Source of the DNA: Saccoglossus kowalevskii
Taxonomy: Eukaryota; Hemichordata; Enteropneusta; Harrimaniidae
Direction: 5' to 3'
NCBI RefSeq assembly: GCF_000003605.2
Contig: NW_003137822.1
Location: forward strand, 1,171,288-1,206,568
Length of the DNA stretch: 35,281 bases
Every line of letters begins with the position of its first letter. Position 1 is the first letter of the stretch. The notes beneath the pieces were generated by a model. That model was not told where the DNA came from, made no database searches, and was given only the letters and a program-made list of their open reading frames with translations. Made by a program: the position numbers and the translations under genes. Below are positions 11,464-21,050 of this stretch, piece by piece.

Positions 11464-11500
11464 ATGTTATTTTCTACGCAACAAGCTGCATCTGAGATCG
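11464..11500 (+). CDS. exon 1 with start codon
   Basis: The first ATG in this frame after a TAA at 11356-11358 reads MLFSTQQAASEI and ends one base into a Glu codon at a consensus GTAAGT donor. The next exon (AA GCT TAC) completes the codon. The intron that follows is 958 bp. This start is inferred from the splice phase and the good donor, not from homology. Confidence 0.6.
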
Positions 11501-12458
11501 GTAAGTAATAATTATGACCGGATTTACACTTGTTTACGTTAATGTCACTCGTTTGTTTTTAGCTAGCTTTGTTATTAGAATCTTTTTGAAGTTTAAAGGG
11601 ACGTTTTTAAGTTTTAACTTCATGCAATGTTGTTTATGTGGGACGGTGAATTGTTATCTAGAAAAATGCATCGTCGCCAAAGAGTTAACCACGTACTTTG
11701 TATTTGCTGTTTTTCCTATTAAAAACTGGCGGACAATGCTATTAAGCTACTTTCAGTACTAAACCGTGCATTGATACATAGTTATAATTGTTTTAAGCTA
11801 TCTTCTTGTATTTTATGTTTTATTCAACAGCTTTTTGTTATTTGTTCTGTTGTGTTTTATAATGTGGCGTGTACATATTCCTGATGATACACTACACAGT
11901 TATGTCAGTTTAACATTTTTTTTAAAAAAACTGCCCAACAAGTACATCTTTTTCAATAAGGGATTAAGCTGTTTTCTGTATAATAATACAATAAATGCAA
12001 TCCATGATCAGTTTTAGTCTTCCTCTTGTAGCATACTTCTGTTTCATGTTTAGTCAATTATAGTGAACCCGCACTGGCATAATATCTTGTGGCAGTTATA
12101 ATAAGACAGAGCGCTACACTGAATTTTTGGTCATATGGCATAAGGCATTTTAATTTCATTTTTCATCAGATTCAAAAATATGATTGAAAAAAATAATACC
12201 AATGTCTACCCCTTATTGAATATTTTTCTAAGTGTACTAATTATCACAATAATACTATTATTAGTAAAACATTATTATCAAATTTATTGTGGGTTATGTT
12301 AACCTACAAAACAAAATATACATAAACTTGTAGATAGCTTAATTTCATAAATTATAAACAGGATAATTTTGTCCAAAATATGTGCTTTAAATGGGAGTGA
12401 GGTTTTGTTTTATGTATAAGTTTTGATGCTCATTTGCATTTTTATACTTTTTTTATAG

Positions 12459-13222
12459 AAGCTTACAGGAATAGGTGTTTAAACTACCTTCGCCAACATT
12501 TCAAGACCGTAGAGAATGCATTCAAGATAGATTACACAGAAGATGTTGAACATGATGATGATGTGGTCTTATCAGATAATCCCTTTTACTCCATTGTAGA
12601 AAGTGTTTGTAAAATCACCGACGCACAACAATGGGAAATATTGTCAAGATGTTTTAATGTGAAGTTGAGCCAACAAAATCCAGAGTTAGCTGATTTTGTA
12701 CCACATGACTTTCTCAAAGTCAGTGCTAATGCTTTTAAGAACTTGCATGAGAAAATGAGACAAAACACGTTGTATGACCTGGCATATTTCATAGGAACCA
12801 TGAGAAAGGACATCAGTGGTCCTAAAATGCCCTTGAACATAATGCCATTTCCACAAATATAAATGAACTGCAGATTCTTTGCTGTTGATTATGTGGACCA
12901 AGTGAAATGTCCTGATGAATATAGCAAGTACTTAGAAACAATGTATTCTCACTTTGGTGAAAAATGGGCTTCATTGCATTATGGACCTTTGTCAAAACAT
13001 GATGAGAAAGAAGAACCAGGTGCAGAAACCAATGATCAGGAGGAGAATTTAGGAGTTTTTTTCTCGTGAAGAAACTGATGTGGACAGTCTTGGAAATCAA
13101 GCAGACAGAATCAAATTTAGAATTTGCATCACTTGATACTAATGACATTGTCAGCAAAGCTCTGCAGTCAGCTATGGGATGTAATTGGGAGAATATATGT
13201 GACATTGAAGAAGACTGTTCAG
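12459..13222 (+). CDS. exon 2, carries a stop codon and a one-base deficit
   Basis: Follows TTTTTTATAG and reads EAYRNRCLNYLRQHFKTV, then an acidic stretch (DYTEDVEHDDDVVLSD) and a helical region to MPLNIMPFPQI. A TAA at 12860-12862 interrupts the frame, which continues without a shift as MNCRFFAVDYVDQVKCPDEY and MYSHFGEKWASLHYGP. After NDQEENLG the frame is lost at seven T. A frame displaced by one base is open to SKALQSAMGCNWENICDIEE and the GTTTGT donor. Exon length is 764, one short of what the flanking phases need. Confidence 0.6.
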
Positions 13223-13502
13223 GTTTGTATTAACACATTGTTTCTTTTAATGTTGCCCAAAACAGTGTCAGGTTTTTATAAGTACAACAGTGATAGATGT
13301 GTTGATAATTACTTGTACTAGTAAGACAATAGATCATGTTAGTAGCTTTTTGCCATTCACATGTTGTCAATTATGGCATTTGTTTTTCATCTAGGGAAGA
13401 CATCAGCTTTATTTCAAACTACATTTATTCATGGATCTGTTCTAGGAAAGAAAGTCATGCTTGTATTCGTTTGACTCTTTCATTTATTAAATATTTTTTT
13501 AG

Positions 13503-13717
13503 GGTTAACCACTTCCACTCCTCAGAAAATAGCTTCTGATTCAAACCAAAACCAGTCTTCTGAAATGGAGCATAGTAGGAGTACTTTATGGAGTAGCATT
13601 TCATGTGCAGAAGAAGTAGAATTGGCCGAAGGCATGTCACCTCATGAACTACAAGTATTACATGAATTAAGACCTACTAAGAAACAACGAAATAAAACGC
13701 GAATCACAACAATGGAT
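13503..13717 (+). CDS. exon 3
   Basis: Follows TATTTTTTTAG and completes the Gly codon left by exon 2. It reads GLTTSTPQKIAS, a Ser/Gln-rich linker, then HELQVLHELRPTKKQRNKTR and ITTMD, ending in phase 0 at GTGAGT. The basic RPTKKQRNKTR run is a plausible nuclear localisation signal (inference). It joins in frame to exon 4. Confidence 0.65.
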
Positions 13718-14133
13718 GTGAGTATTTTTGTGCAAATTATATTTCCACAGTTTTCTTGTCACTTGATTCATGGTATGTATATAACTTACCAATCTTCCAT
13801 ATATACATGATTGTGTTACAGGCGAAAATGAATGTGGTTGGTTTAAGTTGAAGAACACTCAGAAAAAGAATAAGCAGATCGGGTTATACATCAGAAACTA
13901 CAATCCAAGTAAATAAGTCTTTGACCACCTACATTGTCTATTAGGTCACATTGTATTATGGGCATCACAACTAAAATAAAATATTGTTATGCACGCATTA
14001 ATTTTTGCTTGATAAATTTTATGCATGTTCGATATTTCAAAAAAAATGTTTGCAGTTGTCCTTGGTATTGTATATCAGTTATTCCAATAACTATGCCATA
14101 AATGATAGTTTACGTTTGTTATTTCTTGAATAG

Positions 14134-14833
14134 GTAAAGATGTTGCAGAAAGCAAAAGAGAGTAACCCACATGGTAGGTGGTGGATCAAGGCTGATGCAT
14201 GTGATATAAAAAAGGGTTTGCGAGAATCAATGACAAAGAAATGGACAGAAGACATTGATATGGGAGATGGGAAAGTTAAAGAAGCTCATAAACATTATAT
14301 GGAGAGACAAAAGCTTGTAGCTAATTTCATGAAAGATGGGAGGGACAGTGTGCATACAGTTAAAACTGATTGTACATGTATGTTGGCTTCACTGGAGACC
14401 GATATGTTGTTTTTGACAAGTGAACACAAGACCGCAAAGCTGTTGTATGAAAAGAAAAAAAAACAGTATGCTGTCTCAAATGATAGTCTTTTTGACCTTG
14501 GTTGGGAAGCAGAAGGATATGAAAAACTTCAAAATGACAACCAAGATCTTTCAAACATATTGGCAGCAGTTCGAAATGGTGATGGGCTGTTAAATTTGAC
14601 GCTATCAAGCTTCCGACGAAGGATGCAGTTATATCTACGAAGTATTGTTGCCAAGGAAAGGGATGCTGCGAGCCATCTTCTCATATTCATGATCAGTGAT
14701 GAGCTACGGAACATGAAACCCTATGCCCTGCCTGTGCGAATTCTTCCCTGTGGTGTTCTGAAGGATAAGACAATTCGGGAACTAAAAAATCAAGTTAAAC
14801 GAAATATGGTGGCCATGGGAATGATTGTTGTTG
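14134..14833 (+). CDS. exon 4, the longest intact coding exon
   Basis: Open through 233 codons. It begins VKMLQKAKESNPHGRWWIKA and DACDIKKGLRESMTKKW, then DIDMGDGKVKEAHKHYMERQ, a helical region rich in Lys and Leu, and ends with HLLIFMISDELRNMKPYALP and MVAMGMIVVG at a GTAAGC donor. The WW-KAD and DIDMGDG acidic positions look like a conserved core of the family. Confidence 0.75.
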
Positions 14834-15043
14834 GTAAGCTACTTGTAGTATTTTTAGTCAATAATAAAACTTATTTATTTGAAACACGTCTGTACCTGCA
14901 TGTAATTTTTCTTTCCATTCAGAGATGCCTGTGATGCAAATTGATACCAGCCAGACAATCATCTTTTCTCTGTAGTTACTCATATCAGCTTCTCTGCGTC
15001 ATCTGATTTTACAAATTCCCTTTTCTTTGCTGGTTAAATTCAG

Positions 15044-15190
15044 TGTCTTTATACCACAGTGAGTGGAACTCGTTGCGAACAATGGGAAATGACCGCCCTG
15101 TTTCTGTAATACAGTTAATAATGGAAGCAAAAGCTGCTGCCAGAATGACAAGTGTGAATACTATCAGAATGTATTTCACTTTAGATGATG
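15044..15190 (+). CDS. exon 5
   Basis: The acceptor is chosen at ATTCAG (15041-15043), because this one, and not the CACAG at 15055-15059, keeps phase with exon 4. The exon reads VSLYHSEWNSLRTMGNDRPV, SVIQLIMEAKAAARMTS and YFTLDD, ending one base into a codon at GTTAGT. Confidence 0.65.
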
Positions 15191-15700
15191 GTTAGTTCAA
15201 AATTTGATTTCTATTATTTATCACCATCCTGTCACTGCCATATTGTTCCAAACACCAAAACAACCTTGGAGATTGTTGCACGATTAGAACAAGTTGGGTC
15301 AAACCAACCTCAACAGGAGATGTCATAATAATAGTGAGGGACACCTCGGAATATAAATAGATGACTATGCGGTTGCTTTTCAATCTATTTTATATAGTAT
15401 ATATTATATATTTCTATATAATACATGGCAAAGTTAGGTATTTAGAGTATGAAATGTCCGGACACAGGCGATGATGCATCTCGTGAATGTCATTTTAGCT
15501 GACGGCGCATCCTCATAAAAGTGATTTGAACTAACTAAGAACTAAGTTCTAATCATGTAAAGATCTTGAGACGCGCATGACAAACCATTGCGTTTTAGTG
15601 TTCAGAACAATATGCAGTGACAGTAATCATCTAAAAGTTCGAACTAATATTATATTCACCATTTGTACTTGATAAAACATTATTTTGTTCTTCATTATAG

Positions 15701-15836
15701 ATGGACTGAAGGCTGAAGCAATGAAAGACCCACATACTGGTCTCACTTACACTGCACTGACTGGCAAGAGTGAACGGATGTTTTCAGTGGGTGTAATCAG
15801 CTTCTTTCAAAAGAAAGTATATATCAATGAAAAAAG
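15701..15836 (+). CDS. exon 6
   Basis: Follows TTCATTATAG and completes an Asp codon. It reads DGLKAEAMKDPHTGLTYTAL, TGKSERMFSVGVISFFQKK and VYINEK, ending two bases into an Arg codon at GTATGT. By recall, related proteins carry a longer region between exons 5 and 6, so a deletion or an unrecognised exon in the 510-bp intron is possible. Confidence 0.65.
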
Positions 15837-16020
15837 GTATGTTCATTTATGGTCACATACACACAGCTGCATACACACATGCCTTTTAGCACTGCTGTCA
15901 TTAAAGATTACATATAAGCCATTGTTTTGTAACAAATCAAATAAAAAATACTCATGTCAAAACAGATTGATAATCAACAAACAAATCTGTGGAGCGGGGG
16001 GGGGGGCGTGAAAGTACTAA

Positions 16021-16148
16021 TACCGTATTAGCTCCATTGGTAGTGCATGCTCTTATTTCATATTTGATGAATCAGTAGACATTCAATGGAACTGTTGGCT
16101 TACATGTGCTTCTATTGAAAATGCTATTCTAATAGAGCAAATATGGTA
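16021..16148. repeat. MITE-like element in intron 6
   Basis: TACCGTATTAGCTC at 16021 and GAGCAAATATGGTA ending at 16148 are inverted repeats matching at 12 of 14 positions. The interior TTACATGTGCTTCT also occurs at 4858-4871 near the other MITE-like copy. It sits in an intron of the eight-exon gene. No clear target duplication is visible. Confidence 0.5.
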
Positions 16149-16441
16149 CTGCAAGTGGTCCTACTGTCTGCCAGATTTGGACAAACAATTAAAATGAGTA
16201 CATTTTCCGAGTGATGTGCTTTATATACATGTATATGGGAAGCAGGGTCTGTTCTTTTTTTTTTTAATTTTCATTAGACTTGTATCCTCAAAATGATCTG
16301 CTGAATTGCTAGGACACCTGACCAACCAAATAACTATTGTGACTTGTGAGAATATGTAAAATTATGAATTGTTGAATGTTAAAACAAGTTTCATATGACA
16401 ATTTATATGAACTTTTTATTGATAAGAAATGTCTATTATAG

Positions 16442-16603
16442 GTTTGCAGAACTGGTATTAAACTGGTATAAATATACAGATGGTCGTGGAATAGATGACA
16501 AAACAAGGGGAGATTACAATCGAGCAATGCTCAAGTACCTATTAGATGACTGGATGCCCTACTATGACAATTCTCCGGGTTATTCAAATTTAGATGTCAA
16601 CAG
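16442..16603 (+). CDS. exon 7
   Basis: Follows TCTATTATAG and reads RFAELVLNWYKYTDGRGIDD, KTRGDYNRAMLKYLLDDWMP and YSNLDVN, ending at GTAAAT in phase 2. The Arg codon is completed by exon 8. Length and composition are typical of an intact exon. Confidence 0.7.
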
Positions 16604-16706
16604 GTAAATTTGACCTTGGCCTGGTATCTGCTACTTTTTAAGTGTATTTTTTTTTATAATGAACCAGGATTAACTGTATGTGAAATTATTTTGTTTCTTT
16701 AATTAG

Positions 16707-17164
16707 ACCAATTAAAGGCATCAGAGGTCTGACAAGAGAAGTTGTTGTTGGGCTAGTTGCAAATATTGAAAGTCCAGAACTCAGGAGAAGGGTTGCTAAA
16801 ATTAAGAATATTTCACCAGAACATCCCAGAGCTGGGACATCAGATGATGTTGAAGCATTTACATCTCTTCTTCATCATATGTTGGGTCCAGCGTATGAGA
16901 AACGAATATGAGAAACGTATTGGTAAAAACTTGCCATTCTACTACTATATGGGACCAACTGAACGATACACAGAAAATACTCGACCAAACTTTAATCAGC
17001 CTTCCAGGAAACGTCTAGAGAGGCTAGATAGAATCAAGATCTCTCGCTTTGCTGACCCTGGTATTGATATACTGAATCGTGGACAGCTTCCGCAAAGAGG
17101 GGCAAGAACTATAAGGAACCCTTATCATCGTGAAATAGAGCAATTTCCCCCTCCACCCACTTAA
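16707..17164 (+). CDS. exon 8, terminal, with a frame break
   Basis: Follows TTTAATTAG and reads RPIKGIRGLTREVVVGLVAN, ISPEHPRAGTSDDVEAFTSL and LHHMLG. The frame then meets TGA inside a local duplication (TATGAGAAACG twice near 16893-16918). The next frame is open as RMRNEYEKRIGKNLPFYYYM, GPTERYTENTRPNF and a basic, Pro-rich tail ending QFPPPPT and TAA. A small deletion near 16885-16895 explains both the shift and a shortened segment after MLG. The 5' half up to the break is the most family-like part. Confidence 0.65.
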
Positions 17165-17189
17165 CATGTAAAAGTTTTACACATCTGTA

Positions 17190-17195
17190 AATAAA
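17190..17195 (+). terminator. polyadenylation signal AATAAA
   Basis: AATAAA 26 bases after the TAA of the eight-exon gene is well placed as its poly(A) signal. Confidence 0.55.
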
Positions 17196-17456
17196 TATTC
17201 ATGTAAGAAATTACTCTGATAATATAGAAATATCTAAGCAAGAAAGCGATTTTGCTGTAACTTTCAGACCCCAATGCGGCATAGCACCCATACACATGCA
17301 ATAAACTTTCGAAAACATTTGGGGCCCATCAACTGTCACAATAGCGCTTGGAGGAATTTCTGAGCCCCAATAATACACATGACCTTGACCAAATGAACTG
17401 AAAAAACACATTTTTCCACTATTTTTTGGACTCAATTTGCATATGTGACACATTTT

Positions 17457-17709
17457 NNNNNNNNNNNNNNNNNNNNNNNNNNNNNNNNNNNNNNNNNNNN
17501 NNNNNNNNNNNNNNNNNNNNNNNNNNNNNNNNNNNNNNNNNNNNNNNNNNNNNNNNNNNNNNNNNNNNNNNNNNNNNNNNNNNNNNNNNNNNNNNNNNNN
17601 NNNNNNNNNNNNNNNNNNNNNNNNNNNNNNNNNNNNNNNNNNNNNNNNNNNNNNNNNNNNNNNNNNNNNNNNNNNNNNNNNNNNNNNNNNNNNNNNNNNN
17701 NNNNNNNNN
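17457..17709. other. assembly gap (253 N)
   Basis: Unknown bases. Any open frame crossing this run is meaningless. Confidence 1.
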
Positions 17710-18750
17710 GTCGCAATTGTTCAAGCCGAAGATTAGGCCACGCGATGTTTGCGTCGAAAAGATTGACTTTTGAAACTAGGTATTTTAGTGTCCATATCAT
17801 TTTATGACTCCAGGCGACTGTAAATGTATTTTCCTTGCGTTGTCTAATTTTGTGTTTTACCACACTGTTATTGTATTATGCTGAATTTGTGAATTTATTG
17901 TTCATTTGAATTAATGTATTTTGATACCTCGTGAGCGCACTATATTTATTTACACAAATACAATAATAGAATTTGATAATATCCTGTGTTCGTGTCGTTT
18001 CTTGTTGCGAACCCCTTGTTTTGGTTTGGGTCAACGGATAGATTCCAGTCTGTCCGTCATCCGACTTTAGACCCAAACTCGGCCGTAACAAGACACTATT
18101 ATTAGTGGATTTACTTATGAACAAATCCCAATCTCCAATGCAAAAGGTTTCAGAATTTTTGTAGGAGTTGTCTATGGACGCCCATAGCTCATTGAGAATG
18201 CATACTGTAGAACATGTGTTTTTGCGAGCATGTCTTTAGCGAGAGAACTGATTCACTAATCCAAGACGTCGCTAATGATTTTATTATACAGGCAAATTCA
18301 AAATGGCTGTCAAACAACTCATTTCTCCACACACACTTTGTAAACAAATAAACAAAAAAAACATACTGACATGATAGATACACTTTATTGAAAAGTAAAT
18401 TAACAAAAAAAAATTAACGTATTCATTGAGGTAATTATTTCAATGAAAATAAATAAATGAAGTGATACTGATGTATTACAGAAATTAGTACTACATTGTA
18501 CAATGTAAAAGGTAAATTTTCTGGATGTAACGCAACTATTTTTTTATCATTGTGAACAGAATTAAATTGCACTTTTGTTTTTACGGAGGTGATAACTGCA
18601 TTTGTTTAAACGCACAACTGACAAGCATTGTGAAATCAATGACAGTGATTCGCTAAAACAACATTTCGCTATTACATCATTTTACTACAATTTGCATGTC
18701 GCTTCTTTAACATGTTTTACAGTATTTCCTTAATAGCTGAATTTAGAAAA
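17710..18750. other. non-coding DNA
   Basis: No gene is supported. 17930-18100 is less AT-rich and has an open minus-strand frame, but no motif. A T/A-rich stretch follows. Confidence 0.4.
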
Positions 18751-19258
18751 TTAACGTACTCTCAATGATTTTTTGACAACGGCATCATCACAGGATCCTT
18801 GCCTTACAATGGACAGTCGCATATAGAAACCTGGTGTCTCCCAGTTTACTTTAAAAAATATATCTTCCATTATACATCTTAAAGTATCGATAACTGGTAA
18901 AACATACTTAGTGAGTTCTCTAACTATATACCCTAAAACAACCTCACCAAATCTAACAGTTTTCACAACTACTACAACAGCATTTTTATCTACAGGGTTG
19001 TCTGGCTCTGGCCTTAAAAAACATTGACATCTGGTAAATTGGCCTTATCCTTGTGTAAATGTTCTAAAACTGCTTGTCTCTTGGATGTTCTGTTCACATC
19101 CACTACTTTAAATGGTAGCTTGTGTGGTGTAACTGAGTTGCCATTGTCATCAGTGTCTGCAAGATAAACATCATCACCTGTTGCTTCACTATTTGTTTTA
19201 TTTGTGAAATCAGATGATATATATGTAGATATACTGTCACTAAACAGTGAAATTTCAC
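18751..19258 (-). pseudogene. HIRAN-like domain protein fragment
   Basis: The minus strand first reads TYISSDFTNKTNSEATGDDV and HKLPFKVVDVNRTSKRQAVL to LPDVNVF and a stop. A frame displaced by one base continues LRPEPDNPVDKNAVVVVVKT, VRFGEVVLGYIVRELTKYVL and IFFKVNWETPGFYMRLSIVR to the stop at 18751. The order (P-x-N-P-x-D-x-N-A-V, then VLGYI-RELxKY) is the HIRAN pattern, a small domain that binds 3' DNA ends in HLTF/Rad5-type proteins and also occurs in many uncharacterised multicopy invertebrate proteins. The frame break is at six T (GTTTTTTAAG), where one more T would join the halves. No helicase motif is present nearby, so this is either a stand-alone HIRAN protein or a piece of a mobile element. 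Confidence 0.55.
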
Positions 19259-19259
19259 T
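19246..19259. other. perfect 14-bp palindrome AGTGAAATTTCACT
   Basis: The sequence equals its own reverse complement and lies at the 5' edge of the HIRAN-like fragment. It may be a dimeric protein site or chance. Confidence 0.6.
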
Positions 19260-19340
19260 TTAATTATCCGATAACCCTTCATAAATTATTATTTTATTAT
19301 TTTAGATTTAAAAAGATGAGGACAGTCTTTTCAAGCCACA

Positions 19341-19590
19341 ATGGCATTTGGTAGGGCTGTTACTGTAACAAAGGAAATGGTTAACCAGTTAATTCAGGCA
19401 AGTGAATCATCGACATTAGATTTTCTATCAATTTCAAAAATAAACAGTATTCATAACCACCTTAACATTACATTTTTCGGTACTACAGCAAGCCAGGGTT
19501 GATTATATTGTGGCTTCTTGTGAGGCTGATGGGTACCAGTACATAGTATTCAGATGCAACAATACAGACAAATTTACTGCTTGTGTATAT
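19341..19590 (+). CDS. possible two-exon short gene, hypothetical
   Basis: ATG at 19341 begins MAFGRAVTVTKEMVNQLIQA. A GTGAAT donor lies at the end of this stretch. About 90 bases later, after CTACAGCAAG, an open frame reads RVDYIVASCEADGYQYIVFR and CNNTDKFTAC to a TGA, followed at once by AATAAA. Joining at GCAA/GTGAAT and CAAG/CC keeps frame and would give roughly 55 residues. It is divergent from the HIRAN-like fragment. I do not recognise the product. The splice choice is uncertain. Confidence 0.3.
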
Positions 19591-19650
19591 TGAATAAAAA
19601 ATAAGAAAAAATAACACTAAAACTATGTTTTGGGTGGAGGTGTTAGACCC

Positions 19651-19706
19651 TGTTTATGTTTGGTCTTAATGTAGCTTGTGTTTATGTTTGGTCTTAATGT
19701 AGATTG
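19651..19706. repeat. 28-bp tandem duplication
   Basis: TGTTTATGTTTGGTCTTAAT plus GTAG(C/A)TTG occurs twice head to tail with one mismatch. Confidence 0.85.
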
Positions 19707-20422
19707 TAATCACCAAACCAGGGCTCGGTCTAGTCTGGATTTCACCCATCAAGCTTTGCAAAATGTTAGTTTTTGTCTTATAATTCAGGGTAGATGATTA
19801 AATATGTGAAAATCTTCCTCTTTAAATATCTATGAGTATATCCCATAGCTTATAGGTATGCTGTTTTTTGTGTTGGTTCAAAAAGTAAGCTGTTATAAGG
19901 GATAAAATGGCTGGACAACAGGAAGTGCTCTGCTTGCTATAACATATTTAAACAATGTTTTATCAAAGACACTAGTACTGTCTATCTTTAATCAAACAAC
20001 AGCTGTTAATTACAGTCCTTCAACAAATATCCTTAAAACTCTATTGTATACATGTATTCACAGCCTGTGAAAAACTTGTCCCTCAAGATTTTATATTTTA
20101 TAATGATGAATAAAATAATTATTTATTGTACATGTTTATGTTTTTAAAACTTGTTTCACAATGTAAACAGACCATGTTGAGAATATTATTTTATTATTAA
20201 TCATTACCTATTTGTTAGCTGGTTGGTGCACAATTCTTCTGCACAAGCCATAGACCCATGGTAGAGCCAACACGAAGCATCTACGCCAACTGTACATCCT
20301 TTGATATCACTGATTGTCACTGTACTTTCGGAATTCCGTAAATATGGAAGTAATCCATCTATGCTCATAATTCCGTTAAATTAACAAATTTGCGATTACA
20401 CATCAATTAATATGCGTGTGAA
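19707..20422. other. non-coding DNA
   Basis: No gene, RNA or repeat that I can support. Confidence 0.4.
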
Positions 20423-20454
20423 ACCATGGAGCTAAAAAAAGATAGCTCCATGGT
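20423..20454. repeat. 12-bp perfect inverted repeat, 8-nt loop
   Basis: ACCATGGAGCTA (20423-20434) and TAGCTCCATGGT (20443-20454) flank AAAAAAGA. GTGAAAC lies close to each side (ends 20424, starts 20453). This could be a tiny foldback remnant or a stable RNA hairpin. Confidence 0.8.
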
Positions 20455-21050
20455 GAAACTTATGTTTGTGTTCAATCTTCTGGCAGTCAATCGAGAATAA
20501 GGTCTTGGAATTCCAAGAACTAAGAGTAGGAGAGTAAAGTAACAGTGCCAATTCATGTCAACAAAGCTAAAGTAACACAAGTCACTTCTGCCTTGTTTAC
20601 GCGTCAGCGTTTTCCTCCAAATTTGTGGCCTCAAAAAGACATCGTGCCAAACAATTATGGTAAAAATAAAAGTATGTAATAATTATAAATTGCTTGTCAT
20701 TTGTAACACAAAAGTACTGGGGTTCTGGGACGCACGATACGACAGAAAAAAAATTGTCAGATAACTATTTGAACATCATTTTGAGACAACAGCGGATAAA
20801 GACATTTATATCTGCGTAATGCAGCCAACATTAAAGTTAGAAAAAAACAATGCAGCGGTAAGAAAAAGATGTTTTACCTAAAAAATTGAGACACAGGGTT
20901 GTGATCAGGACCAGAAACGAGAAAAAACAAAGATCTGAAAAAGATGGCTGACTATAGCTGGAGCTCTGCTCACGACGTCTCATGTATGAATGGTCAATCG
21001 CGAGCCTTGTATTTCCCATCATGCTTTGCACCCTTCCGCCCCCTGGTTGA

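Larger units (their letters stand above)
11464..17164 (+). pseudogene. eight-exon gene of an uncharacterised multicopy invertebrate family (WWIKAD / TSDDVE motifs), with three lesions
   Basis: Exons: 11464-11500, 12459-13222, 13503-13717, 14134-14833, 15044-15190, 15701-15836, 16442-16603, 16707-17164. Splice phases agree at every junction provided one base is added in exon 2. The product would be about 870 residues. Visible motifs: HGRWWIKADACDIKKGL near residue 350, DPHTGLTYTALTGK in exon 6, YTDGRGIDDKTRGDYN in exon 7, and PIKGIRGLTREVVVGLVANI and HPRAGTSDDVEAF near 765. By recall, proteins with these motifs are abundant and unnamed in marine invertebrate genomes. High copy number and the acidic DDVE motif suggest a transposase-derived protein (inference). 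Lesions: TAA at 12860-12862, a one-base deficit in exon 2 probably in the T run near 13059-13065, and a frame change near 16885-16895. Confidence 0.7.

Noticed and set aside
12586-13205. Minus-strand frames of up to 127 codons opposite exon 2
   Set aside because: They are the antisense shadow of a well-supported coding exon.
17419-17863. Open frames across the run of N
   Set aside because: Gap characters contain no stops, so the frames are artefacts.
17876-18124. Possible LTR or retrotransposon end (less AT-rich, AATAAATATA on the minus strand)
   Set aside because: No second copy, no primer-binding site or polypurine tract, and no gag/pol motif in the window.
20407-20634. Minus-strand frame of 75 codons with a hydrophobic run
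   Set aside because: It spans the 12-bp foldback and has no motif or splice support. Likely chance.
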